Below, in pieces: positions 8,020 to 18,400 of a stretch of 64,000 nt of DNA. Position 1 is the stretch's first letter. Every line of letters begins with the position of its first letter. This DNA is from JAFARE01 sp963777285. GTDB taxonomy: Bacteria; Chloroflexota; Dormibacteria; Aeolococcales; Aeolococcaceae. The stretch is taken from NCBI GenBank assembly GCA_963777285.1, contig CAVZPR010000002.1:1-64000 (forward strand). Reading direction: 5' to 3'. A program made the position numbers and the translations under genes. A model generated the notes under the pieces. It searched no databases. It was not told where the DNA came from and saw only the letters and a program-made list of their open reading frames with translations.

Positions 8020-8756
8020 TACCAGCCCTCGGGGAAGAACACTTCTGGCACACCGCCCGCGCCGCCGAAGACACCTCCCGGGACGATTCCTCGCTGAATA
8101 GCTGTCCCAGCGGGGGGTTCGAGAATGCGGTAAACGGTGGGCGGGGCTCCCGGGAGGTCCCCGAGATTCTTCAGGGCAGCAGGATCATTTCCGATCCAAT
8201 CGAAGGTCGCCTTGTCGAATGCGTAGGTCCGAGGGAGCGTCCCGCCGAGGCTGTCGTACGTCGCGTTCAGGTTCTCTGGAGAAGCGCCCACTCGAACGAA
8301 TTGCTCTCCAGCCTGCGTGACATCAAGCGGCGCATTTATCGCACCAGCGGCATCTGTGGCTTCTGTTTCCGAGGTCTGTCGTACTCGTGTCACTGTGATC
8401 GCAGACAGTGACCACGACGCAGCTACGTTGATCCTTCCGGCCGCTGTGGGCAGATCAGCATGGATCTGGAGCGCAGAGCGCTGCTCACACCGGTGACAGT
8501 CGGCAGGGCGGCTGTTCGCGCCTGGCGCAGCCGCCTCGAGCGAGACGTTTGGGTCGGTCGCCGCCACTAGACGGCGATCGGCGAACCTAAGAGCAGACGA
8601 TCTGCCGTCGTAGGCATGCGTTGCGGTCGCGGCAGGAGTCACGATTGATGACGGCGCCGCTCCACGACTGGTCCCCAGCAGAAAGATCAGCACGGTCAGG
8701 CCCATCAACACCGCTAGCGCCCATCGGGTTAGCGCAGAACGCCGTCCCCGCCTCAT
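8019..8756 (-). CDS. membrane-anchored carrier bearing the RHS toxin tip (created by duplication)
   Basis: The 245-residue protein joins the same N-terminal anchor and linker as the gene at 6595-7341 to a C-terminal ~109 residues identical to the end of the giant RHS protein. Key tip segments are QFVRVGASPENL, TLPRTYAFDKATFDWIG, PPTVYRILEPPAGTAIQRG and a final GGVPEVFFPEGW. This strand layout is reminiscent of ADP-ribosyltransferase-like tips such as TreTu or HYD types, but I cannot fix the family. The join falls on the Ala-Thr-Asp-Ala codons that also border the tip in the RHS gene. The start at 8756 overlaps the upstream stop as ATGA. Confidence 0.75.
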   Translation of the reverse strand: MRRGRRSALTRWALAVLMGLTVLIFLLGTSRGAAPSSIVTPAATATHAYDGRSSALRFADRRLVAATDPNVSLEAAAPGANSRPADCHRCEQRSALQIHADLPTAAGRINVAASWSLSAITVTRVRQTSETEATDAAGAINAPLDVTQAGEQFVRVGASPENLNATYDSLGGTLPRTYAFDKATFDWIGNDPAALKNLGDLPGAPPTVYRILEPPAGTAIQRGIVPGGVFGGAGGVPEVFFPEGW

Positions 8757-9193
8757 GAATCGATCTCGATTCGAAGGTCGCGGTCCTCGCCCCCGCGGGC
8801 GAGGTCCGCGACCTCGGCTGGACTGACAAGAAGCTGATAGCGACCTCCGGGATTGAGGATCAACCAATCCTCCGCGGACCACATCTGTAGGAGGGCTGCT
8901 CCCGGCAGGCCTGCGTAGGAAGCTCCTTCCGGAGCCAGGCTCTCGAGAGCGGGCGTCGATGAGAAAACAGCGACGAAGTTCTTGTTTCCAATGCGCTGTA
9001 CTCCGAGGCTAATGCGCCCCAGTGCAACATCTGCATCGGTCAGGCCAGCTCCCGGGTACTGCAGTACGAAGAGCGTGGTTGCCCGCAGCAATTCCACGAG
9101 TGTCGTTGGGCAGGCCCCTCGCGTAGCCGCGCTAAGAGCATCTCCCAACGGATCGTCAACGTCGCGGCCACGCGGGTCGACCCTGATCAACAC
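8753..9193 (-). CDS. SseB-like protein, copy 1 (candidate immunity/accessory)
   Basis: The 146-residue product is read from the GTG at 9193, 10 bp after the stop of the 76-residue gene. A longer frame to an ATG at 9256 would overlap that gene by 53 bp and is disfavoured. The order of elements fits an SseB-like N-terminal domain: VNDP-type helix, strand LFVLQYPG, strand GVQRIGNKNFVAVFSS, SYAGLPGAALLQMW, and a closing NPGGRYQLLVSP. It sits between the tip's presumed immunity gene and the carrier gene, so it may be a second immunity protein or a chaperone for loading. Confidence 0.65.
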   Translation of the reverse strand: MLIRVDPRGRDVDDPLGDALSAATRGACPTTLVELLRATTLFVLQYPGAGLTDADVALGRISLGVQRIGNKNFVAVFSSTPALESLAPEGASYAGLPGAALLQMWSAEDWLILNPGGRYQLLVSPAEVADLARGGEDRDLRIEIDS

Positions 9194-9203
9194 ATTCAGT
9201 GCT

Positions 9204-9434
9204 CTAGAGTTCAGGACCCGTGCCAGAGGCGTCGAGAGCATCAACCACGTCCCCAACGGGGAACTCGCTCACGTCGTCTTGGGTGCCGACGCGCACAATT
9301 TCGTCGCCCCAGGCCACGATGACGTCCTTGATTATTCGACCATCGCGTAGCACGAGATCGACCTTGTACGCGCCCATCTTGTATTCACCGAATCTAATGA
9401 TCTTGGTCTTCAGGTTAGGGGAGAGGCGATCCAT
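9204..9434 (-). CDS. 76-residue candidate immunity protein, copy 1
   Basis: The ATG at 9434 overlaps the RHS stop codon by one base (TAATG), so it is translationally coupled to the toxin. It is short, charged and beta-rich, with alternating strands KIIRFGEY, YKVDLVLRDGR, KDVIVAWGDEIVRVG. Position directly after an RHS tip, plus co-duplication with that tip, is the standard logic for a cognate immunity gene. The family is not recognised. Confidence 0.65.
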   Translation of the reverse strand: MDRLSPNLKTKIIRFGEYKMGAYKVDLVLRDGRIIKDVIVAWGDEIVRVGTQDDVSEFPVGDVVDALDASGTGPEL

Positions 9435-12400
9435 TACCAGCCCTCGGGGAAGAACACTTCTGGCACACCGCCCGCGCCGCCGAAGACACCTCCCGGGACG
9501 ATTCCTCGCTGAATAGCTGTCCCAGCGGGGGGTTCGAGAATGCGGTAAACGGTGGGCGGGGCTCCCGGGAGGTCCCCGAGATTCTTCAGGGCAGCAGGAT
9601 CATTTCCGATCCAATCGAAGGTCGCCTTGTCGAATGCGTAGGTCCGAGGGAGCGTCCCGCCGAGGCTGTCGTACGTCGCGTTCAGGTTCTCTGGAGAAGC
9701 GCCCACTCGAACGAATTGCTCTCCAGCCTGCGTGACATCAAGCGGCGCATTTATCGCACCAGCGGCATCTGTGGCGGCAGCCTCAGTCGCGTCGCTCACG
9801 AACGGCGTGCCAAATTCTGCAGCCAGCTGCGCTTCGCCTTCGCCGTCCTCAAGGTTGGCGATAGCAAACGCATTGATCGCAAAATTTAGGGCGAGAGATC
9901 CCCAATTGACATTCCCGCCAGGAACATACTCCTGCGCCGTCAGGGTGTCGGAGCCCTCTGCGTTCGGGCAAGCAACGCTGTTACCTCCGTCAGAGTAGGT
10001 ACATAGAGCCCACAGGCCGTAGCCGACCTTGGGTTGCGAAGGATCGGACGCCCCGGCCTCAAGCTGCACATGCGCTCGCAGCAATCGCGAGAGTTGGGGC
10101 GGTCTTGGCAGCGTGGTGGGAGCCACGCGTGTGGCCCGCGGCGTCGCCCTTCCTCGCTGATTCGAACCACCCCCTGAGCCATAGACGCGGGACCCGCTCC
10201 CTTCACCGCCAGAGCTACATGTGCCGCGGACGCTGCAGGGCATGATCGGCGCGGGCCGACTGCCATAGCATGCTCCCCCGCCGTCCTCGCAGCCGGTGGT
10301 ATAGCGATGGCCCGTTGGATCGATGCGGTTCACCGGGTCGCCGTTGACGTAGCTGTACACGTCTTGAGTGATCGGATCAACCCCGATCGACAGGTCCGTG
10401 GCGGTGTTCCCGGGGGTGTAAGCGTCGGGAGCCGTAAAGGCGGACTTCGACGGATCGTAGGTGCGCTTGCCGAACTGGTAGTCGCCGGTGCTGCCGTCCC
10501 GCTGGCTGAAGCGGTAGGCCAGCTCGGTCAGCTGGCTGCCGCCGTCGATGCAGGGGTTGCTGGAGCTGCTGGGTGCGATGTTCGAGCCGTAGAGGTCGTA
10601 CTGCAGCAGGCAGGTGGAGTTGCCGCTGTTGGAAGTGGTCACCACACCCAGGCTGCCCTGGCCGTTATCCGAGAGCCATTGCGAGGTGTATGGGGACTCG
10701 AGGTCGAGCACCTGGGTTGCCACACCATCCGGCCCGTTGACCATCTGCGTGTCCAACTCGCCGGACCCGATCGTGTGGTTGGCCCCCTCCTGGCCCTTCT
10801 GCAGCAAGCCCACCTCGGCACCCATCGTGGCGTAGTGGGTCCACCAGTAGCCGTTGGTGTCGGTGTGGGTCAGCTGCCGGTCGAGCGCGTCGTACGTGTA
10901 GGTTGGGTTCGTCGTGGGCGCTGTCCCACAGAGTGTCGGCCGATTGCTGGTGATCGCGGTGGCGCTGGTCATGCGATTGAACCCGTCGTACGCGTACGTG
11001 GTGCAGCCGTCATTGGTCATGTTGCCGTAGGCGTCGTAGGCGACCGTGAGCGTGGTCGAGCCACTCTTCACCGTGGCCAGGCTGTCGTCGGCGTTGTACG
11101 TCGAGTCCGTTGCCGTGCTGGTGGTCGGCGGCGTCCAAGCGGTGCGATTGCCGTCCTTGTCGTAGTTGACGTAGGTGTCGAAGTTCTTGCTGGAGATGCC
11201 GTACTGGGCGATGCGCCCGTCCGGCCAGTACATGTAGGTGGAGGACGAGGCCCAGTTGGGTGCGGTTTCGCCCGCATACAGCTGCTGGAAGTTCTCGTCA
11301 TAGGCGTAGGACCATGTCGCCACCTGCGTGCCATTGGACTGCTTCAGGGCGATCGAGGCCAGGGAGTTGTCGCTGTTGTAGCCGTAGGTCGCGGTGTCGG
11401 AGTTGGACAGGGTGATCGAGGTCGGCTGGCCCAGGTAGCTGTACGCGTAGTGCTGGCCCGAGTTTCCCGAGTTGTATTCGTGGGAGCGGACGTCCTCGAG
11501 CTGGCCGTCGTTGGTGTAGCCGGCCGCCTCGGTCGACGTCTGGGTGGTGCCGCCGTCGCGCACCTCATGCAGCGTGGCCATCTGCCCGGAGCCGTCGTAC
11601 GACCACTCGGCCATGTAGCCGGTGTCGTCCGTGGTGCGCAGCAGGCCGTCAATGTAGTACGAGGAGGTGCCGGTCAGACTGCCCTCGGTCCAGCCGGTGG
11701 TGTTGCCGTCGGCGTCGTAGGTGAAGGTTTTGGCGGGCGTGCTGCCACGCGACGTGCTGTCGCTGCTGAGCCGGCCATCCAGGAAATAGGCGAATGTCTC
11801 CGTGCTGTTCCCCGCCGTGGTCTGGGTGAGGCGCTCGTCGGCCTGGTCGTAGGTGTTGCTGACGGTGCGCTGCACGCCCTGGTAGCCGGGGGGATAGGTG
11901 GTCTGCAGCAGCAGGTTGTTGTCCGTGTAGGTGTACGTGGTTTGCTTGTTGTTGGCACTGACGCCGGTCCTCAGGTTGCCGACAGCGTCGTAGATGTAGC
12001 TGGTGCTGATGGGGCTGTTGTTCGTGGTCTGCCCGCCCGGTTGCACGCCACCCCCGGGCGCGGTCACCAGGATCTTTAGGTTGTTGGGCGAGTACGCCGT
12101 CTGCGTGGTGGCCCCGTAGCTGTCACTGGCGCTGATCACGTTGCCGGCGGCGTCGTACCCCTGCGCCGACGTGTGCGGCTGGCCGTTGGGGCCCGCGGGA
12201 TCGATGATGCTCGTGTTGAGGCCGTCGAGCGACCAAGCGTAGGTGGTGAAGTTGGTCGGGTTGCTGCCCACCCGGATGGGATCGGAGGCGCTCAGCAGGT
12301 TGCCGTCGGCGTCGTACTGCGAGATGGTCTGCACCGTCAGCCCGTCGTTGCTGGGATCCGCGGTGATCGCCTCGTACACCAGTCCGTCGTTGGTGTAGAC

Positions 12401-15400
12401 GAAGGAGTCCACGCGCAGCGAGGACCAGCTGCCGGCGGCGGTGGGGAGCAGCTCCTTGACCACACGGCCGGCCGCGTCGTACTGCACCTCGGTGACGCAA
12501 ACGCCGGTGGTGGTGGGAAAGTCGGCCACGCCGTTGACGTGGCCCGCCTGGCCGGTGGGACAGTCGGTGGCCTGGGAGGCCTGGCCGCTCCACACCGATA
12601 TCACGCCCAAAGCCTGTTCGTTGTCGCTGATGTCGTAGCGGGGCACCCACTGGGTGAACGGTCGCCCGTCCTTGTCGTAGTCGGTGCGCACCATGAACTC
12701 GGGGTTGGGGTTGGTCGCCGAGCTGGCGAAGGCGCGCGGGCTGTACTGCGCCACCAGGTTGCCGTCGGCGTCGTAGACGTTGCGGCTGTGGATGTTGACC
12801 CCGCCGCTCTGATCCGTCGTCCCCACCTGGGTGATGTCTGTGGTGGGGACGCCGGCCGAGGTTTGCGCGGCCACCACGGCGTCCAGGGGGCGGTTGTCCG
12901 CGTCGTAGCTGACCAGCGTGTTGCGGGTTCCGCTCTGCGGCGTCTGGGTGGTGTCGGTGCGGTTGCCCGACGGGTCGTAGAGATACGAGGTCACCGTCGA
13001 GTGGGTGGCGTCCTGGGGCACGGTTGTGCTCTGCAGCCGGTCGAGCAGGTCGTACGCGCTGGTGCTGGTGTGCTCGTTGGCGTCGGTGGTCACCAGCTGG
13101 TTGCCGTCCGCGTCGTACCCGTACGTGGTGGTCGCGGACGTGCCGCTGGTGTCGGTGTAGACCAGAGAGCTGGTCAGGAGGTCGGCGGCGTTGTACGTCT
13201 TGTAGGTGGAGAAGTAGTCGCTGCTGGCGCCGCAGGCGGCGCTGCTCTCGGTGAAGTGGCGCGGCGGGCAGCTGACCGTGACGTTGCCGTCCGCGTCGTA
13301 GACGGTGTCGGCGCGCAGCAGGCGCAGCGTGCCGTCGTACCTGGGGGTGTAGGTGGTGACCACGCGGTGGGCCGCGTCGTACAGGTGCTGCGTGGACACG
13401 GTGGCGCCGCTGCCGTCGTTGGCGGGCACGGCGTCACTGCTGGCTGTGAGGTTGTCGGCTCCGTCGTAGGTGGTCGTGGTCGAGCACAGCCAGTAGCCGG
13501 ACGGGATCGGTGCATCAGCGCTGGTCGACGCCCGGCACCCGGCCGGCTGGGTGACACCCTGGTTGTCGACGTACCGGGTCCAGTTCTTCTGCACCTGGCG
13601 GTTGACCGCGTCGTATGCGTAGGTCGTGACGTTGCCGTCCGGGTCAGTGCTGGCGCTGAGGTTGCCGTACTGGTCGTAGGCGTCGAGCGTGGGGTGTACG
13701 CTGCTGCTGGGGTTGGCCACGTAGGCGCTGCAGGTGGTGCCGCCGTTGGACTCCAGCGGCGTGAGGCTGCAGACGAGGTTGCCGTCGGCGTCGAATGCCT
13801 GGGTGACGTCGTAGCTGCTGTCCCCCGCCACGTTGCCCAGCGGGGGCCGCACCGCCAGCCTGTCCCCGTTGTTGTCGACCGTGTAGCTGGTGAGATTGCC
13901 CAGCGGGTCACGGCTGCTCACCTCGTAGCGCCAGGGAGCGCTGTACGCGTTGGCGCCGCTGCCGTACATGGTTTCCGTGTACTGCTGGTTGGGCGGTGAG
14001 CTCAGCGTGCCTGGGATCGCGGACAGGGTGAGCCCGGCGGTGGCGTCACGATCCCAGGTGCGCACCACGTTGCCCGCGGCGTCATAGCCGAAGCCCACGA
14101 AGTGGCCGTCGGGGTCGCTGATTGCCTTGAGCCAGCCGCCCGGGTTGGTGGTTCCCGCCAGGTCGCCGTGGCCGTTGTCGCCGTAGTAGGTGTAGACGTA
14201 GGCGGCGCCGCTGGCACCGGCGTTCTCGTCGGGCGTGGTCAGGCTGGTCCGCTGCCCGTTCTGGTCGTAGGTGTAGCTGGTCGTCGTGGCGTGGACCCCG
14301 TCCTTCTGCGGTCCCGTGCTCTGGCAGAGCAGCCCCGAGTTGTCACCGCCCCCGGCACAGGGTGCGGTGGATCCGATCGGCAGCCCGGCGCCCACGCTCG
14401 AGGTGGCGTCGACCGCGTAGCTGGTGAGATAGCCGCTGAAGCCGCTCGTGACCGCGTTGCCGTCGCCGGTGAGTGACGCGGTCTGGTCGCTGAGCACGAA
14501 GAGCGTGCTGGCGTCGCGCCGTCCCGCCGTGCCCGAGTTCACCACCCCCTGGCCGGCGATGCTGTCGCTGAAGGTGCGCACCGTGCCGTCTGCCTCGACG
14601 TACTGCGAGGTGTAGCCGCTGGTGGTCACGATGTCGGGCGACGGGCTGGCGCTCTCGTCCTTGCGGATCACGCCTCCCTCGTCGTTGTAGACGTAGGCGA
14701 TGTTCCCGTCCGGCGTCTGCCCGTTGTCGAGTGCCAGGCGGACCGCGTCGCAGAGGTTGTTGTCCGGGGCGCTGTCCGGCTGCCGGCAGCCGGTCGCGTC
14801 GAAGCTGTCCAGCGTGATCCGTGCCCAGTTCCCCGAGGTGTCACCTTCATCGAACTCGCCCACCCGGCCCAGCGCATCGATCTCCGCGAAGCGGCGCCGC
14901 TCGGTTCCGGTGTCGGCCTGCGTCCAGGAGCCGTCAGCGGCGTAGCTGAAGCTGGTCGTGGTGTTGACCCGGTCGGTCAGCCGCTGCAGCCGCGCCGGGC
15001 CCGCCGGCGCCGCGCTGTACTGCAGCGTGACCTGGTGGCCCAGCGCATCGGCGGCGCTGCAGAGCTGGTCCGCGCTGCCGCCGCAGCCGCCGTAGATGTA
15101 GGCGAGCGTCCCTGCGCCGTTGGGGTTGACGACGTTGAGCAGATGGCCGCTGCTGTCCTCTTGGTACTCGGTCACGCGCTGGGCCGGATCCTTGACGTCG
15201 ACCTCCGGCCCCGAAGCCCAGGTGGTGTAGGTCAGCGAGTAGGCGCGGCTGCTGCCGCCGGTCTCGCCCACCCGCGTCAGCCGCTCGCTGGAGTCATAGC
15301 TGAAGTCCACCCGGTTGCCCGCGGCGTCGCGCACCGAGAGCAAGCGGCCGTCGGCGGAGAACTCGCGGCGCACCCGGTCGATCGTCAGCGTCGCGTAGCC

Positions 15401-18400
15401 CAGTACCTTGGGGTTGAGCCCGCCGCCGTTGCACGTGCCGTTCTGCGTCTCGATGTAGCGCCACATGCTGGCGTGCACCCCGGGCTCGGGGCTGTACGCG
15501 GCGTCCACGCAGACCCGGTTGTATCCCGAGTCCAGGCCCAGCGTCGTCGGCTGCAGTGGACCCAGCGGGCCCGTGCTCGAGCCGAGACCGGTGACGTCAA
15601 CCGGCGTCGCCAGGTACTGCGGCTCGAAGACGTCGCGCGCACCCGTGTCGTCGATGAGCGTGACCGCCTCGGCGTCGCCCGCGTGCTCGTCGCTGGGCAC
15701 CCGCAGCGCCACGCCGCCCAGGCTGTCGCCGGCCGCCACCCAGCTGGTGGTCCAGCCCAGGCCCAGCGTCTCGGCGTTGCTCGGCGCCACGGTCTCGCTG
15801 TTGTAGGCGCGGTTGGTGCCGAGGGTCAGTTGCCCGTGCAGCTGGAAGCTGGTGCTGTCCTGCTGGCTGAGCTCCAGGTTGCCGTTGGCGGCGTTGACCT
15901 CGGCGGCGCCCCCGGCGCTCACCGCGTCGCTGACCAAGCGCCACCAGCGCTGCACCCCCAGGCCGCCGTCGCAGACGTTGGCGGACTGGCCCGCGATGGC
16001 GCCAGCGCCGGCGCCGTTGCTGGCGGTCACGGTGATGCCCGCCGGCCCGCAGAGCGCGTCACTGCCCAAGGCTCGGAAGGTGGTGCTGACCGTGGCGCCG
16101 CCGCTGGGTAGCGTGAGGCCGGACACGGTGACGCTCCCGGCCGTGTCGCTGCAGCTCACCCCTGCCGCCGCGCAGCTGCCGCCGTTGACCTGCGTGCTCG
16201 CCCCCAGGCCATCGAAGCCGGCGGCCGAGGCGAACACGACCCGGACGCCGTTGTCGCCGCTCTCGCCTGCGGGAGTCACCGTGGCCGTCGCCGTGGCACT
16301 GGCGCCCCGGGCGTACAGGCCTGAGTCCAGGCTCAGCCCCACCGTCGGCCCCGGCGCCGCGGTGACGGCCGGAGTCGCCGGCGACGGCGCGCCGGTGCCC
16401 ACGGCGTTGCTCGCGGCCACGGTGACCGTGTAGGCGGTGCCGTTGACGATGCCCTGGGTCAGCTGCGCCGTGCTCGCCGTCCCCGCCACCGTTACCGAGC
16501 CCACCAGGTTGCCGCCCGCGTAGGCGTCGACGGTGTACCCACTCACCGACGCTCCGTTGCCCGCCGCGGGCGCCCAGGATGCGCTGATCTGGCCGTTGCC
16601 GGCCACCGCGGCGACGCTTCCCGGAACACCCGGCGCCCCGGCAGGTGTGACCACGTTGCTGAACCCCGACGTCGGGCCTGCACCCATGGCGTTGCTGGCG
16701 CTCACGGTGAACATGTAGGCGCCACCGTTGCTCAGCCCCGTCAGGGTGGCGCCGCTGCTGCCGCCGGGTTCGGCAACCGGGGTCTGCGGGTGGCCGCCCA
16801 GGTAGGGCGTCACCGAGTAGCCGCTGATCGGGCTGCCCCCGTTGCCCGGTGCCGTCCAGCTGAGGCTGGCCTGGCCGCTGCCGCCGCTGGCGGAGACGCC
16901 GCTGGGGGTTCCCGGCGCGGCGGCGACGCTGAAGCTGTCGGAACTCGACCAGCTGCTCGAGGCCTTGTGCGAGTCGCGCCCGATCACCCGCCAGTAATAG
17001 GTGGTACCCGGCTGCAGGGTGCCGCTCGGCAGCGCCCAGGAGGCTGTGCTCGACCACGGCGAGGTCACCACATAGCGGTTGAAGCCCGAGTCCGTGCTGA
17101 GCGCGAACTGGTAGTTGCTGCACGCGGTGCAGGTGCCCGCGCTCAGCGTGGGCGTCAGCGTGGTGATGGTCGAGCCGTTGCCCGGCGATGATGGTGCCGG
17201 CGGCGTGGTTACCAGGACACGGAAGTCGGCCGTGGCCACACCCACATCCGAGAACCAAGCAACCCCCTCCTCCACCATGTCCCAGCGGATGCTGTACGAG
17301 CCGGAGCTGGTCACCCCCGAGTTGGCGAAGCTGTCGATCTGGGCGTCCAGCCAGATCCCGTTGCCGGGCACCACCGCGGTGGGTAACACGGTGCCCTTGC
17401 CATTCCACTGCAACAAGGTGCTGCCGCTGCTGTCGTAAAGGTGGTACGAGAGGCGGTAGTTGCCATTTGCCGGCCAGGTGTTGGATCCGTCGTTGACCAC
17501 GTACACCCACATGTCCGAGCTGTGCGTGTCGTCCGGGCCGAGGAAGGACGGGTTGCCGTTGATCGGCACCACGGGCGGGTTCTGCTGGTCGTCCTGGAAT
17601 CCCCAGTTGACCGGCCCCAGCACCTCGTAGTTGACGATGATCGAGGGGTACCCGCCCCCGCCAATGTTGCTCTCCTCCGAGGCGAGCTTCTTCCAGTACG
17701 TGGAGCCGTTCTCGTTCTCGTTGAGCACCAGCCCATAGTTGGGATACGTGCCGCTGGCCCAGCCCTGCACCCAGGAGGTGATGTCGGCCGTGCTCGAGGA
17801 GCGCTGCTCGCTGCCGCAGCCCTGCCAGTTGGCCGCCACCGTGCCCGTCGCGGAGTCGCTGGAGTGGGTCGGATGCGTATTCCAGGTGACCCCCGTGGCG
17901 CTCCAGCTGCTGGTGGCCCGCCACAGCCAGTACTTGGTCGCCGAACACGACGAGCTCCACTCGAAATAGCCCCACCAGGTCGCCGAGATGATCTTGTCGC
18001 CGCTGATGGGTGAGGTGTCGAAGCCCATCATGGTCCAGTTGGTGCCGGTGCTCGAGTCGTAGTAGCCGACCCAGTCGTCGTAGTCGCTCTGCCCCGAGTC
18101 GTAGCGCGCGTGGTAGTTGGAGGTCGGGTACGCGTCCGCGACGTAGGCGTCGTCGGCATTGCCGTAGAGGTTGGTTGAGGGATCGATGTTCACCGGGTAC
18201 ACGCGCGCCGGATCGTCCAACCAGGCCCGCGACGCGATCAGGTCGACGAAGCGCCCCGCCGGATCCAGTGAGTAGCTGAGGTTGGTGGTGGGGCTGTTGC
18301 CCGAGTGCGGATCCACGTTGCTGTCCGCCATGGTCCCCAGCGGAAAACTGAACTGCGGGTTCCCCAACGCGTCTGCGAAGGTGATGCTGCCTCCGGCCCC

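Larger units (their letters stand above)
6935..8349. repeat. tandem duplication unit, copy 2 (1,415 bp)
   Basis: This copy runs from GCATCTGTGGC at 6935 to the base before the same 11-mer at 8350. It contains the carrier N-terminus, the SseB-like gene, the 76-residue gene and the RHS-type tip. Reading it against copy 1 at offset 1,415 shows near identity. One base difference is visible (C at about 7231 versus T in copy 1). Confidence 0.93.
8350..9764. repeat. tandem duplication unit, copy 1 (1,415 bp)
   Basis: This copy is bounded by GCATCTGTGGC at 8350-8360 and 9765-9775. On the minus strand the 11-mer encodes Ala-Thr-Asp-Ala at the border between carrier/RHS and tip. Its presence at 6935, 8350 and 9765 shows that unequal exchange between the RHS tip border and the carrier tip border produced the duplication. 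Confidence 0.93.

Noticed and set aside
10307..12079. Long open frame of 590 codons opposite the RHS gene
   Set aside because: It is antisense to YD-repeat coding DNA. High GC and repeated GAC/GTC codons keep the opposite strand open; the translation is Val/Gly-rich without any domain.
12173..13999. Long open frame of 608 codons opposite the RHS gene
   Set aside because: Same cause as the frame at 10307: a shadow of the repeat-coding strand.
15035..16111. Rightward 358-codon frame opposite the RHS gene
   Set aside because: Antisense shadow of the RHS coding strand without any domain.
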